Positions 45,034-63,879 of a stretch of DNA of 64,000 nt are shown here, in pieces (the stretch's first letter is position 1; each line of letters starts with the position of its first letter). The stretch comes from Bagarius yarrelli (taxonomy: Eukaryota > Chordata > Actinopteri > Siluriformes > Sisoridae). The DNA is taken from positions 2,323,856 through 2,387,855 of the forward strand of contig VCAZ01000037.1 in assembly GCA_005784505.1 (NCBI GenBank), in the 5' to 3' direction. The position numbers were made by a program, and so were the translations under genes. A model generated the notes under the pieces. The model searched no databases and had not been told where the DNA came from. It saw only the letters and a program-made list of their open reading frames with translations.

Positions 45034-48000
45034 ATGACACAAACACAGCGTGGGTTGTGTGAAGCCAAACTTCTGCTCGTGTTCTTCTTTTGCGGATTTG
45101 TTTCGGGAGTTCGGCACTTTCGTACTTTGGATCATTTGCGGGCGAAAGCCAGTGATGAAACGCAAACCAGAGCAGTGCTCGAGCTGCTGAGGAGACTGTT
45201 GGGGGACACACCGCGGGATTTTATGGTGTCCGTCAACAGCTCGCTGTCCCCTCATGGTCTGGACGTGTGCGAACTCCGTTCAGTGAGTGACGGTAAAGTG
45301 ATGGCGGTGGGAAGTAGCGGCGTGGCGGCGGCCGCCGGCGTTTATCACTATCTAAAGTATTATTGTAACTGCCATGTGTCCTGGTCTGGGGATCAACTGC
45401 GCATACCCCAGCCTTTACCCCATATCACGGGCGTTTTGCGAATCAACACGCAGCACAGGTGAGCTGTGACGTCATCCCCAGCAAGTGATCACGCACTATG
45501 CATCCTCTATATGGATGTAGTAGATCAGGGGTGTCCAAACTCCCCTGCGGTAGATGAACTGTTACAAAACAGTTTATACTTTAACAGATTTATGCGTTCT
45601 AAATAAATATATGTTTCGAGACCCTATCAAAGCTCTGGAAAAGGTATGCATGGTTAATCTTCTGAACCCCTATCCAGATTCAGGTACTACCAGAACGTGT
45701 GCACTCAGAGCTACTCGTCCGTGTGGTGGGACTGGCCGCGATGGCAGCGAGAGATCGACTGGATGGCATTGTATGGCATAAATCTGCCTCTGGCTTTTAC
45801 TGGGCAGGAGGCACTGTGGCAGGGGGTAATCCCACAACAGCCTCTGGATTTTAAAAAAAAACAACACCACATAAACAACAATAAAAACTGGTTTACACAG
45901 GAACCCAAAAAAGTTACAGAATTATCTTTGAGATATAGTGGACAATGATTGGCTGCTATAAAGTTCCACATTCTCTTAGTCTTCATGCTTGTCTTTCTCG
46001 TCTCTTTCTCGGACGTAGGTTTACACGTCTCTGGGTCTAAATCAGACTGAGATTGACGACTTCTTTACTGGTCCAGCGTTCCTCGCCTGGAATCGCATGG
46101 GGAACCTGTTTAAATGGGGAGGCCCGCTGCCTCAGTCCTGGCACAGCAAACAGAGCGCTCTGCAGGTGTGTGTTTAAAACGAATTATATGGTAACCGGAT
46201 TAAAAAAAAAAAAAAAAAAAATTACTCAAATTATTAATTTGGACTTTTTTTATTGCAGGGTCAAATCTTGGAGCGGATGAGATCATTGGGGATGATTCCT
46301 GTTCTGCCAGCTTTTTCAGGGATTGTGCCTCAGGGGATCATGCGGTAATAGTTACAAATCGTTCCTTGCTGTTTTTACAAAATAATATACATTAACTACT
46401 TTCCTAGAACAGCAAGTTTAAAGTGCAGGTTCGGGGTGGCATATCATCATACATTTGAAGGCATTCTTTTGATGGAAAATAAATTATGGGACAAGCAGAT
46501 AGAAACTTTAAACATGCAAACTGAACGGGATGAAAACTGATTTGTCCTGAATGTATTTACATACATCAAATACTGTAGTCAAGAAATTGTCTAGCGTCTT
46601 AATATTATGCCATGATTTCTAAAAAAAGACTAAATGGCTTTGCAAAATGACAGACAAATATACATAAAATGACATTTATTACATTTAAGACAACTCGGCT
46701 GTGTTTAAAAATAATAAAAGGAAAAAAGGTCTTTGGACATTTGTCAGTAAAAAGTTTGCATAGTCTATTCTGAAGATGTTAAATATTATTTACTAACTTG
46801 TACATTGACCTTTAAGCTGTAATCGTTTCTCACATTCAGTTTTCTTCCCATTTTATTGGCATGTTAAACATTTTAAAATGTTATTACCGGACACACACAA
46901 TTCTTACTTTCCAGGCTTTTTTTTTTTTTTTTTTTTGCAACTAAATTAAAAAATTACAGCAAACTTCTGCACTAATTTTCCAAATCCTTTTTTTTTTAGG
47001 TTGTTTCCCAAAGCCAACGTGACTAAGCTTGGCCCATGGAGCCATTTTAACTGCACATATTCTTGCGCATATGTGCTGGACCCTTGTGACCCGCTGTTCC
47101 TGCGCATTGGTTCCTTGTTCCTGATGCAGGTGGTTAAAGAGTTTGGTACAGACCACATCTACAACACAGACACATTTAATGAGATGACGCCCGCCTCATC
47201 TGACCCAGGCTATCTAACTGCTATTAGTAGATCCATATTTGAAACTATGACCTCAGGTAAAATTTACTTTTATCCAAATAGGCAATTAAACCCCCGAATT
47301 CTGGAAAAATTGGAAACTAAAAGACTTTCAAAACTCATGAGCCAGTATTTTATTCACAATAGCACATGGATAGCTTAAAAAAAATGACGGAACAGAGACA
47401 TTTCATACTTTTATGCACAAAGTAAGCTCATTTTAAATTTGATGACTGCTACAGATCTGGAAGTATTCTTGGGCCCATTTAGTAATGTCTTATGAGGGCC
47501 CAAAGACCACAGGCATCCAATAACGATTTCTCCAGGTTCTCTAAATCTTTTGATGTTATGCACTATAGATAAGATTTGTTTGATGCTGAGGAACATTCTT
47601 TTTTAAAGTATTCCACAATCTTTTTTTACACACTTTCACAGATTGGAGAGCCTCTGCCTATCTTAAATTTTGAGAGATGCTGCCTCTCTAAGACATCACT
47701 TTTATAGCTAATCATGTTACAGACCTGATGTCATCTAACTTAATTAGTTGCTAAATGTTCTCCAGCTGAATCTTTTTAAAAATGACGATTGCTTCTTCAG
47801 CAGGCTCCAAATTTGAAATGAGCTCATTTCGCGGATAAAACTGTAAATTTTTTCAGTTTAAGCATTGATCGCCAATGTTCTTTTGTGAATAAATTGTTGG
47901 CTTGTGTGATTTGAGAGTCTTTCAGTTTTTATCATTTAAATTAAAAAAACGTTTTGCATTATTAAATTACAGTGGACCCACAGGCCATTTGGCTGATGCA

Positions 48001-49331
48001 GGGCTGGTTATTCATTAGTAACCCAGAGTTCTGGAAACCACCACAGATTCAGGCTCTTCTTCATGGTGTACCTCTGGGACGTATGATCGTCCTAGACCTC
48101 TTTGCTGAGTCCATGCCTGTTTTCAACTTCACCAAGTCATTCTATGGCCAGCCCTTTATCTGGTGCATGCTGCACAACTTTGGTGGCAACAGTGGTCTGT
48201 TTGGCACAGTGGAGCGTGTCAACTCTGGTCCTTTTGAAGCCAAGAATTTCCCTGCTTCCACTCTGGTGGGCTTGGGAATTGCTCCCGAAGGCATCGAGCA
48301 AAACCCAGTCATTTATGAGCTGATGGCGGAGCTGGCATGGCACAAGAAAGCGGTCAATTTGACCAAGTGGGTATCACTGTATGCCTTGCGCCGCTATGGC
48401 ACCACTAACGAAAGCTTGGCGCTTGCCTGGCGCCTGCTGTTTGGCAGTGTGTACAATTGTACCATTCCTTTGTACAAGAACCACAACCGGAGTCCTCTGG
48501 TGCACCGACCATCTCTAAAAATGCAGACTGATATTTGGTACAACTCAAGAGACGTCTATGAGGCCTGGAAACTGTTGCTGGAAGCGGCCCCTTCGTTGAT
48601 TTCTGTCGGTACGTTCCATTATGATCTGGTAGACGTGACCCGGCAAGCTGTTCAGCTTCTCACAACGCAGCTTTATGAAGAAATACGAGTGGCATTTCAG
48701 GTAAGACTAATTTTCTTCACTTACTAATGTTAAACTTGAGGTTATTAATTAAGGAATTAATTACCTAATTAAAGTGATATTGTAAAATTATTTTGGTTGC
48801 AAAACTAATTCAACCCTCAACAATTAGGCCCAGAAGCTTCCAGAACTCCTGGCAGCCGGAGGGATGCTTATTTACGACCTTTTACCCGAATTGGACCGCC
48901 TCCTTTCCAGTGACACCAGCTTTCTGTTAGGGGCGTGGCTCGAGAAAGCACGGTCGCTGGGTGCTGACAAACAGGAGGCGGAGCTGTATGAGCTGAACGC
49001 TCGGAACCAGCTCACACTGTGGGGACCCGACGGGAACATTCTAGACTATGCCAGCAAGGAATGGGCGGGGCTAATGGAGGATTACTACACGCAGCGCTGG
49101 ACACTCTTCGTCAACACTCTTGTGAAGTGTGTGGATAGCGGCCAGCCTTTTAAGCAGGATGCTTTTAACCAGGCTGTGCTTCAAATTGAAAAAAGCTTTG
49201 TCTACAACCGGAAGAGATATCCCTCGAAACCAAGCGGGGACACATACCATATCGCGCTAAGGATATTTCTTAAATACTATCCACAGGTTCTAAAGCGGTT
49301 ATATAACAAAACTGTGCCAAGGAGTAGATAA
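45034..49331 (+). CDS. naglu: Lysosomal alpha-N-acetylglucosaminidase (GH89)
   Basis: NAGLU removes terminal alpha-N-acetylglucosamine during heparan sulfate breakdown in lysosomes; its human defect causes MPS IIIB. Exons: 45034-45458, 45678-45825, 46019-46165, 46259-46344, 47000-47256, 47973-48700, 48828-49331; 764 residues (human 743). A hydrophobic signal sequence ([13 protein letters not shown]) begins near residue 13. Motifs include [52 protein letters not shown] [29 protein letters not shown] and [14 protein letters not shown]. The two predicted catalytic glutamates are E330 (DTFNEM) and E460 (APEG). Their spacing of 130 equals that of human E316 and E446. Several NxT/S glycosylation sites are present. 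The next gene, coasy, is also the human neighbour. Confidence 0.97.
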
Positions 49332-49834
49332 TATATAACAGTGTTTTTACCATCGTATTAAAAATTTTATGTTCTATTTTTTGTCTGGTTATTTTTCACA
49401 GCAGTGATTTTATTTTTTTTCAAGCCACTTTTTATGGTCGATTTTATTACTGCAGATTTGAAAATATCCCTGCCTTTTTATGTTGCTTTCTAATTGACCA
49501 GACGTCTGTCTGTCTTTCTGTCTATTTAACACATTGTTGGGCTGTCTGTTGTTTGTCTGCTTTCCTCTTCTTTTGTCTGTGCTTGTCTCTGTCTGTCCAT
49601 ACAGTAATTTAAAAACAATCGAAATTGTGCATTCCTCTAGTTGGTATCCTACTCCTCAGTGGGTCTGAGTCAAGGATGACCATCATATTTGGGTCACTGG
49701 CTCCTTTGTGTCTCAAACAAAAAAGAAAAAAGTTAGGGCTGGTAATTTAATGTCATTAATAAATTATGCAAAAACAACACAGCAGATGACGTTATTGCAG
49801 TCTCACCAAATGTATCTGAAGGACTGGCAGTAAT

Positions 49835-50155
49835 TTTTCTCACAGAAAGAAGGTCCTGGGTTTGATTCCCCTGCAGGGGTCTTTCTGTGTGGAGTTTGCA
49901 GGTTCTCCCTGTAATTGTATAGGTTTACTGGGGTTCTCTGGTTTCCTCCCACAGTCCAAAAACATGTATGTTAGATTGATTGGTGAGTCTAAATTGTCCA
50001 TAGGAGTGAGTGTAAGTGTGGCCCTGTGATGGACTGGTGACCTGTCCAGGGTGTCCCCCTCCTGTCTTTCGCCCTTCCAGAGACGGCTGGGATAGACTCC
50101 AGCAGATCCCCGTGACCCCGAATTAGGCAATAAGCAGGTATAAAAGATAAATGAA
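49835..50155 (+). repeat. Interspersed repeat, family B, copy 2
   Basis: The head GGTCCTGGGTTTGATTCCCC, GGGTCTTTCTGTGTGGAGTT, GGTTTCCTCCCACAGTCCAA, GGTGACCTGTCCAGGGTGT and ACGGCTGGGATAGACTCCAG are all present. It is the longest copy in the window, between naglu and coasy. Confidence 0.9.
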
Positions 50156-51383
50156 TTTTCGCACATTTGTTATACTACCAGACTGACTTATGGCTACTAT
50201 AATATTTTTAAAAAAGTTTTCGAATATTGATTATTTACTTTAATTTCATTTAATAAAACAATTTATGCGACGTCGAATAAAAATATTACTGTTGTAGAAT
50301 ATTCTGCCATTATTATTCCTCCTTACCTCAGAGTTGCGACAAAGTCTATAAAAAGACAAAAAAGCCTAAAGATTTTTTTTTGTTTTTAGTATTTATATTA
50401 CTTACGTAATTACTTTCGAGTAAGATGTTGCTTGAAAGTTTAATTCTTTTAATTACTTTTTTACCTCAGATATCGAATAAGGGAAAAGGAAGCTAATGTT
50501 GCTAACGAAAAAAACTGGGCTATATTCCCATGCTTGTCGTCCTCTGAGGAATAGCCAATCAGCTGTCTCTAAGCAATCACGTGGTTTGCAGAGTGCTCGG
50601 TCAAATGGACACACAAATACGTTTAAGGAAGTGTGTTACTGCTTGAGACTGTAGTAATAATGGCGACATTTATTAAATATTTATATCAGTTTTTTTTTTA
50701 TTTTTAAAAGTCGATCAGAGGAAAAGAAATGATTGTGTAAAACACCACCGCGTAGTATTTTGGTAAGTATTTTGCGTTTGACTGGCGGCTGCAGTTTAGC
50801 GTGTTAGCGCTGCGTTGTGACGTCACAGGTTTTGGGTTGTGTCCCAAACTGAGTTCAGCTTTTTACACTAGTTCACTTAAGAGGATATATAAAAACCCAG
50901 ACCGTAAAAAACAATGTGTCAACTGTCTGTCTCCCCGCCTTTGTCACTTTCTGTTTGATTGCTTCTGCCTGCTCGTCTGTCCATCTTACTGCTTCTTGCA
51001 GCTATCAGTCTAACAGCAAGCCATCTGTCTGTCTGTCCATCTAAAACACTATAGGTCTGTCTGTTGTCTGTCTGTCTGTCTGCCTCTCTGTTCATTTACT
51101 AGAAGTCTGTATACTATCCATTTAACTGTCCATCTAATTATCTGTCTTGCTGTCCATCTAATCAGCTGTCTGTCTGGCTCTCCATCTTGCTGTCCAATTG
51201 ATAAGCTGTCTGTCTACGTCCATCTGACCAGCTGTCTGTATGTTTGCATGTGTGCGTCCAACCAACTGTCTTGTCTGTCTCGCTGCTTGTCAAACTGTCT
51301 TCCTGTCCATCTAACCAGTGGTGGTGTTTATTGTAGCTTGCTCCGGGTGGACACTGCCTATAGTGGAGTGGACACTGCCTATA
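50156..51383. other. coasy upstream region with TCTGTC-type simple sequence
   Basis: AT-rich DNA is followed by many CTGTCTGTC/CATCTAAC phrases (50910-51310), a diverged tetranucleotide region. Just before the start codon a 17-nt phrase, GTGGACACTGCCTATA, is tandemly repeated (51348-51383). The coasy 5' UTR lies at the right end; its start is not determinable. Confidence 0.45.
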
Positions 51384-53177
51384 ATGTCGATGTTCAGCTC
51401 CGGCGTGTTGGTCCTCACCTCCCCTCTCCATGCCCTCCCATTCCGCCTTGGTCCTGTCCTTAAATCCGCCGCTAAGTTGGTGGATCGCACTCTTTATGTT
51501 CATCTGCACCCGGGCCTTAACCTGGAGACAGGCTGTGTACCGCGTCCAGCCTTTGTCCCCCCTTCTGCGGATCTCCCGGGTCTCATATCGCGCCTGTACA
51601 GCAACGCAGCAGATGTCTGTGCTCACCTGGATGTCCGGCTGCTCCTCGCTAACATCTGTGCGCAACATGACCCGACCCTCGACACATTCCCCTCTCCTCA
51701 GACGCTCTCCCAATCTCCAGAGGTTGTTATGACAGATTTCCCTGTTAAGGACATGGGACAGACGTCTCTGGTGGAACGGTGCCTTGAGGTTTATGCCGGA
51801 AGCTGCTACGTCTGTTCGCCCAGCCTTTCCTCAGTCATCTTGTGGCCACAGCTTAAGGAATCACTGAAAGAGCAGGAAGAAAACTGGACGAAAACCGATT
51901 CGCAGCCTGTAGAGACGTACGGAGACGTGGTGGTGGGCGGGACCTTCGATCGTCTACATGGCGCACATCGGACCCTGTTAAATATTTGCAGCTTGATGGC
52001 AAACAGACGCTTGGTAATTGGAGTGTGTGACCAGGAATTGCTTAAAAGTAAGTAAACCCCTCTCGCTGTGGTCCCTCTGTGATGCAGTGGTGACATGGTT
52101 ACCGTCCTAACGTTGTTCTTTGTCTAGGTAAGGTGTTAAAGGAGCTGATCGAACCGTACGGCACGCGCGTGCAAAAGCTCCACGAGTTTCTGAGCGACGT
52201 GAAACCGTCCCTGCAGTACGAAATCGTCCCGCTGTCTGACCCCTTCGGCCCATCCGTCAGCGACCCCAAGCTGCAGTGCATCGTGGTGAGCGAGGAGACA
52301 AAGCGGGGCGGCGAGGCCGTCAACAGGAAACGAGTAGAGAATGTAAGAAAATAGCTAACCCAAAATTGTCTCACGTTCTAACCATTCTGTTACCTACTGA
52401 CATCTTGTAGAAACAACCTCCATTTTGGAATTTAACGGTAAATTTGTTTCGCCGTTGTCATACAGGGGCTCACAGAGCTGGTGCTGTATGAAATTCCTTT
52501 AATTAAAGACACACATCGTGCGGACATCGAGGAGGAGAAGATCAGCTCGTCGAGTCTGCGCACACGCCTGCTGGGCACGCTTCTCGTCCCTCCTGCGGTG
52601 ACGCCTACAACATTAAACTCTTCTGATAAAGAAATAAATTATGTACAAAAAATGGATCTAACTGTTATGTTTTGCTGTCTCGCCTATATCAGCCCGGTGC
52701 TGCTCTCCCCGAGCTCCCGTATGTCATCGGTCTGACTGGAGGCAGCGGAAGCGGGAAAAGCTCCATCGCGCGGAGACTGGAAGGGCTCGGAGCCGCGCGG
52801 ATCGACGCAGACCAGCTCGGCCATGATACCTACCGACCCGGTACGGCTGCCTACCAGAAGATCGTGGAGGAGTTTGGCACAGGTAGGGGCAGGGTATTGG
52901 GCGGGGCTAGATAAGTTATCCTGCGCCCTCTGGAATGTAAAATTATGTAAAAACTAACTGTGAAAGTGGGTTTGTATGTTTGTGTGTTTCACATCAGATG
53001 TTGTGAAGGAGGATCAGACCATTGACAGACGAGTCCTGGGGATGAAAGTGTTTGGAAATCAGGTGAGGGATGATTAACTAAATATGTTGCAGCAATAATA
53101 ATAATAATAATAATAATAAATACATTTGTGGAATCATTTTGCCAGTGGCTTTAGTGGAAAACTTTAAAATATTGAAT

Positions 53178-53219
<42 letters not shown>

Positions 53220-54125
53220 GTTTTTTTTTCTAGGAACGGTTAAAAGCACTAACTGATATAGTGTGGCCTGAGATTGCACGTCTTGTAAAAGAAAGAATCC
53301 AGCAAGCTAAAGCCGACGGTATGTTTCTCTCTCCTTAGATGCTTTGACTATTTAAAAATATTTTGTGTAGTTTCTTTTCAGTGTGTGTTTACTTCTTTAG
53401 TGATGAATACGTGTTAGCTGTAACTAAGCGTATGATCTTTATGTCCACAGGGAAGCGAGTGTGTGTGCTGGACGCTGCGGTGTTGTTGCAAGCGGGATGG
53501 ACAGATATAGTTCATGAAGTCTGGGTGGCAATTATACCTGAAGACGAGGTGACTTTAGTGCACGTCCCACATTTGCTAGAAAACTCTGTTCGTCTGTTCA
53601 TGTGTGCAGCCGTCTGTCATTCTTATATCTGTCTCCATCTCTGTCGCTCAGGCCGTGAGGCGTATCGTGCAGCGAGACGGGGTGAGTCAGGAGGACGCAC
53701 TGAGGAGATTACAGAGTCAGTGGTCTAACAGACAGCTGGTGGAGCAAGCCAATGTGGTTCTGTGTACACTGTGGGAGCCAGACGTTACTCAGAGACAGGT
53801 ACACACCCGTTTAATCGATCAATAAATCAATCAGTCCATACATTCTTCAGTCCACCCATCAAATCAATCCACCTATCAGTTAATCCACCAATTAAACTAG
53901 ACTAGATGAACTATCAGTTCATCCAAACTTTAATTAATCCATGCATCCAATTTATTAATCAATATCCATCCGTCAATTAATCTACCCATCGTTAAGACTA
54001 TTTATAGATCGTTTTATTCATACATGTTGTACAAAATGTTTTTGTTAATAAATCCACAGGTGGAAAAAGCCTGGAATCTTCTTCAAGTTCGGATACAACA
54101 GAAAAAAGAGGAAACCCGATTTTAG
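51384..54125 (+). CDS. coasy: Bifunctional coenzyme A synthase (PPAT + dephospho-CoA kinase)
   Basis: COASY performs the last two steps of CoA synthesis: adenylylation of 4'-phosphopantetheine, then phosphorylation of dephospho-CoA. Exons: 51384-52047, 52128-52342, 52466-52597, 52693-52882, 52998-53062, 53234-53318, 53451-53548, 53652-53798, 54060-54125; 553 residues (human 564). The start chosen is [20 protein letters not shown], matching human MAVFRSGLLVLTTPL; an in-frame upstream ATG at 51318 would add 22 unrelated residues. The N-terminal domain (1-180) has TLYVHLHPG. The PPAT domain has [15 protein letters not shown] (nucleotidyltransferase motif, about 185-200) and [12 protein letters not shown]. 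The kinase has the P-loop [12 protein letters not shown] (K359), DADQLGH and [14 protein letters not shown]. The end is [15 protein letters not shown] then KKEETRF. Confidence 0.97.
53176..53219. repeat. (GT)n microsatellite beside a coasy exon
   Basis: About 20 GT units end shortly before the acceptor of the exon at 53234. An (AAT)n run is at 53093-53119. Confidence 0.9.
53815..54000. repeat. Degenerate (AATC)n array in the last coasy intron
   Basis: AATCGATCAATAAATCAATC followed by diverged CCACCCATCAAATCAATCC phrases, of the same type as the arnt intron array at 36540-36800. Confidence 0.7.
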
Positions 54126-55044
54126 CTCTGAGACAGCTGTTACACACACACACACACACACACACACGTCACCGCTTAAGGCTACAGTTCAAGTGTGTTT
54201 ACAGCCAGGTGTTTGCTGAAACACTTTTTAAAGACTGGCAGGTTGAAGAGGGCAATTATTGACTTATGACGCTATATACTGGGGTGTTGATTAGAAAATA
54301 TTAGTTTAAAAATGTTTACTTTGCCAAACAGTTAATTTTCGAATCATGATTAAATGAATCATGTCTCTTTTTTTAATTTACGCTCGGCTGATATGTTTTA
54401 CCGATATTTTTCTCAATATTCTTAGCCTGATTTTTTATTATTGAATATCGCTTTTGTAATATCAGTTCCGTCAATATACAGTGCCATCTTGTGGTCGTTT
54501 TAAGAATTGTTTAAAAGACAGCCATTATGGTGTACAGCTGTGGGATCACCGTTGTTTTCACACTGTACCACCGCTTATGTTAATATGTACAAGAGGAACA
54601 GCCACCAAGAAATTCTGTCTGGTCTGCAAACTCTGTTTTACAACCCAACACACGAGAATTTTTAAGGAAATAACGCGCCGGATCTTATAAAATTTCTCAC
54701 CGAGACTGAAAGTGTTATTAAAATTGTAGCTCGCGATACAAACGATCTTGCTTTCTCATTAGCTGCAGGTCATCACTAGTGTGTTTTTAATCGTACATCA
54801 GGTCCAGATTTTTAGCATGGCAAATTCCACAGAGTCCTGCAATTCCTACAGATCACGTCTTACAGATCATTCACACTGCAGGATCGTCACTCGAGTGGAC
54901 AAGTAGCGATTAGCCTCCGATTTTAGGCATTCCTATTCCAAACCAATAAAATAGCAAAAATGTTTAATTCGGGTGTGTACCTTTTTAAAAATATTGTACA
55001 AATCATGAATAATCGTTTAGTTTTGTTTTACCATTAATGACTTT

Positions 55045-55050
55045 AATAAA
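55045..55050 (+). terminator. coasy: Poly(A) signal AATAAA for coasy
   Basis: It lies about 920 nt after the coasy stop, in TTTAATAAAGATTTT. The 54126-55045 interval has no other gene and is taken as the coasy 3' UTR; it includes a (CA)n run at 54144-54168. Confidence 0.5.
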
Positions 55051-55297
55051 GATTTTATTTTTCAAAGTCACTCAATAGTTGTGCTATTTTTTTCCATTTG
55101 ATTTAGGATTAAAAGTCGTTGCTTGGTGTATGTAGTAAACTTACTAATGAGTTTTATAAATTAAAAAAAAACCCCATTAGTTTAGGTCAGTTTTGTTGCT
55201 ATCATTGGGTTGAAAACACTTGTCGATCTCTACAGAGAATAATTCACATTTTCTGGAAATGAATCACTGCAACAAAAATGGTTGATGTGAAAAATTC

Positions 55298-55303
55298 TTT
55301 ATT
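55298..55303 (-). terminator. mylk5: Poly(A) signal AATAAA for the myosin light chain kinase gene
   Basis: TTTATT on plus reads AATAAA on the minus strand, 293 nt past the kinase stop codon and about 250 bp from the convergent coasy signal. Confidence 0.5.
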
Positions 55304-55595
55304 AAATAATCTTTACACCGTCATGATTAAATATAAAATTACAGCTTCACATGCATTTACATTCAGCAACCGCTTTATTAAAAATCAGAAAAACTTCTAC
55401 ACCTGCTGATATCCTGGGTGTTTCATACACAACAGAATGGTGTGTAAAAAACAAACAGGAAACCTGGTCGAGATCCAAGTATGCTGTAGCACCTTATGAT
55501 GGTGATGGACAGTGACCAAGTGCCTATTTAGGACCCTTAGAAACAGTCAAGTGTTCTTGTCTGGCTGCACTGGATCCCCATTGCCACCATGCCCC

Positions 55596-61390
<5,795 letters not shown>

Positions 61391-62640
61391 CTCCACGATA
61401 ATTGTGGTCATGAAGGTCTTCTTGGCATTTCCATCGCAATGCATCGTTCAGATTGTTCTGAACTTCCTGAGGATGATTAGAGCGCTAGTTTACACACACT
61501 CCACCCCTCTTCCTGTTGTGTTTCCTGCTTTGGGTTGTTGTCTAATTTTTGCCACTATAATGACGTGTGTGTGTGAGAATGTTACACTGATGGCTCGCAG
61601 ACTGGAAGTGTTATCAGCTCTGAACCTGTCTGTGTTTTTGTGTCGGCGGGCCAAATGTTGGGACAAGTTACACAAACTGATGTGTAACATAAAAAAAAAT
61701 AACACACACACTGACTCAGATGTGACATCATTAGGCAGCTTTTATCATATTGACAATGTCGAATAGCTGGTCGGACCACGTCGAGTCTCGCTCCTTTCAT
61801 CGTCCACAATAAGTTTTTATCATCTGTACACACTCTTTTGTTGTGTTTGTGTGTTTTGTGCTTTTGTTACGTTTTATTACAGAGAAATCGATGCAGGACA
61901 GCATAACGGGCGACATAATGATAAAGAAGGGTGTGTGTTCAATTCCCTGGGAGTTCTACCCACACCCGGACACACTTACGGACACTCTAGCACATCTACA
62001 CACACACACAATATTTCGAGATTGCTCTTTCACACCCAATAATACACACACTCTCAGATACACACACACACACGTACAGATACTCTTGCACATCTACAAA
62101 CACTCAATTACACACTCACTCTCTAATATACTTTTATAAACTCATTGACACACACACACACACACACACACATTCTCTTATCTAACATTCACTTGCACAC
62201 AAAAACACAAACTCTCCTACTCACTCACTTTTCTTACTCATAAACACAAACACACACACGTCCTAATGAACGTGAAATTGCACGCACAATTTTACACAAA
62301 CTCTCCCACTTACACACACACACACACACACAGACAAGTGACTCTTGCTAAAGACGACATTGCACACAATCGCACACGCTTGCACCCTTCTCTTTTACCC
62401 ACACACACACACAGACAAATCTCAACACAAAGTCTTTCTAAACAGGAAACCACTCACACAAATACACACTTGTTCTTACACACTCTTAAAAAGTAAAACA
62501 CACAAATATAAACACACATATAGAGATCCAGACACAAAGTCTCCGAAGTTAAATGGAGGGGAAATTTTGTATGAATGCTCAGCCCCCCCATATACACACA
62601 CACACACACAACTGAGAAATTCCTAGGAAACAACTTAATA
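61391..62640. other. Upstream flank of the kinase gene, then CA-rich simple sequence
   Basis: 61391-61830 is the upstream flank of the kinase gene. From about 61970 to 62620 it is a diverged (CA)n region with ACACTCTC and CACACT variants and purer (CA)n blocks at 62149-62171, 62313-62331 and 62400-62413. The His/Thr-rich frames across it are repeat translations, not genes. Confidence 0.6.
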
Positions 62641-62759
62641 TGTTGATGGTATTTCCTCCCAACATCCTGTTTTTTTTTATTTTTTTTTTTTAAGAGGACC
62701 GAATATCATCAGTGTGGACCTCGAGAAAATAAAACACAATAAGCCTCAATTCTGATTGA

Positions 62760-62895
62760 TCAGAAAAGTAAGAAGGTCCCGGGTTCGATTCCCGGTCAGG
62801 GGTCTTTCTGTGTGGAGTTTGCATCTTCTCCCCCGTGGGTTTACTCCGGGTTCCTCCCACAGTCCAAAAACATGTATGTTAGATAAACGAGTGTG
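62760..62895 (+). repeat. Interspersed repeat, family B, copy 3 (truncated)
   Basis: GGTCCCGGGTTCGATTCCCG, GGGTCTTTCTGTGTGGAGTT, TTCCTCCCACAGTCCAAAAA and CATGTATGTTAGATAAACG are present; the 3' half seen in the other copies is missing. An (AAAT)n and an (AG)n run follow at 62954-62994. Confidence 0.85.
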
Positions 62896-63504
62896 AAGTA
62901 CCAGTGTGTAATCGCCATGAAACCAGCCTCGATGCTGACATGGTGTTAAAAAGTAAATAAATAAATAAATTGATATGAGAGAGAGAGAGAGAGGACACAA
63001 GTCGCCATGGTGACGGTCGCTCCACTTATCGGTCAGCTAGCTAGCGAAAATATCCAGCATTGAATACATTTTCAAGACAAACCAATGAGTCGTGAAGGGA
63101 CTACAATGAGTTTATTTTTTGTTTCCACGTTTTTAGTTTTGTTTTTTTTGTCCCGAATAGATTTTTCTTCATTGTGTAAAGAAATAAAAGGAAGTAGCCT
63201 AAGCTATCTTAAGCTCTTCTTCAGGGTGGAGGAAGAACCGCTTACCCCAGGTGGAGCTAGTTTAACTGTTGATGTTAATACAACACTATTTTTTGAGGCG
63301 GTGTTTACAATGGAGATAAATGAAAAATAGGTTCAGCACAGTTGTGTGTGTGTGTGTGTGTGTGCAGATGTTGATGGGATCTCATGATGATGTCATTTAG
63401 AGACGGTGTTTTGAATGGTATCATGAATTTTATTTAAAAATCAAAATTCTGGATCATTGGTAGATGTTAAACATTGATCCTCATCACCATACAGCCCTGA
63501 GATA

Positions 63505-63860
63505 CATTTATACAGGCAAAAGTATTGGAACACCTGCCCATCACACCCTTATGTGTTTTTACACATCCTGTTCCAGATGTGCAGGCTTTCCACTAGGTTG
63601 TGTCATGTTCACTCAGTTCCAATAGTATTAGTGAGACCAGACACTGATGATGTAATAGTGAGGAGGTCTGGGGTTCCGTCAGGGTTCCAGTTCATCTCAG
63701 TGGGGTTGAGTCAGAAGCAGGACTCTGTACAGGACATGAGAGTTCTTCTACTCCAAAACATCCAGAACACAGCATGTCCTCATGGAGACCAGGGTCTTTG
63801 TGCACAGGGACATTGTCGTGCTGGGACAGGGTTTGAGTCTTTTAGTCATGGAAAATCCTC
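63505..63860 (+). repeat. Unclassified interspersed repeat beginning GGCAAAAGTATTGGAACACC
   Basis: The start, ACAGGCAAAAGTATTGGAACA, and an internal phrase, GTGCACAGGGACATTGTCGT, resemble a high-copy non-coding teleost repeat that I recognise only by flavour. An open frame of 133 codons across it has no protein-family features. The class is unresolved. Confidence 0.45.
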
Positions 63861-63879
63861 CACAAATGTTTGTTTATTT

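Noticed and set aside
51162..51713. 183-codon minus-strand frame overlapping coasy exon 1
   Set aside because: The plus strand encodes the conserved COASY N-terminus ([14 protein letters not shown]); the antisense frame has no recognisable features and extends into CTGTC simple sequence.
61843..62626. Several His/Thr-rich frames as possible low-complexity proteins
   Set aside because: They translate a diverged CA/CT-rich simple-sequence block.
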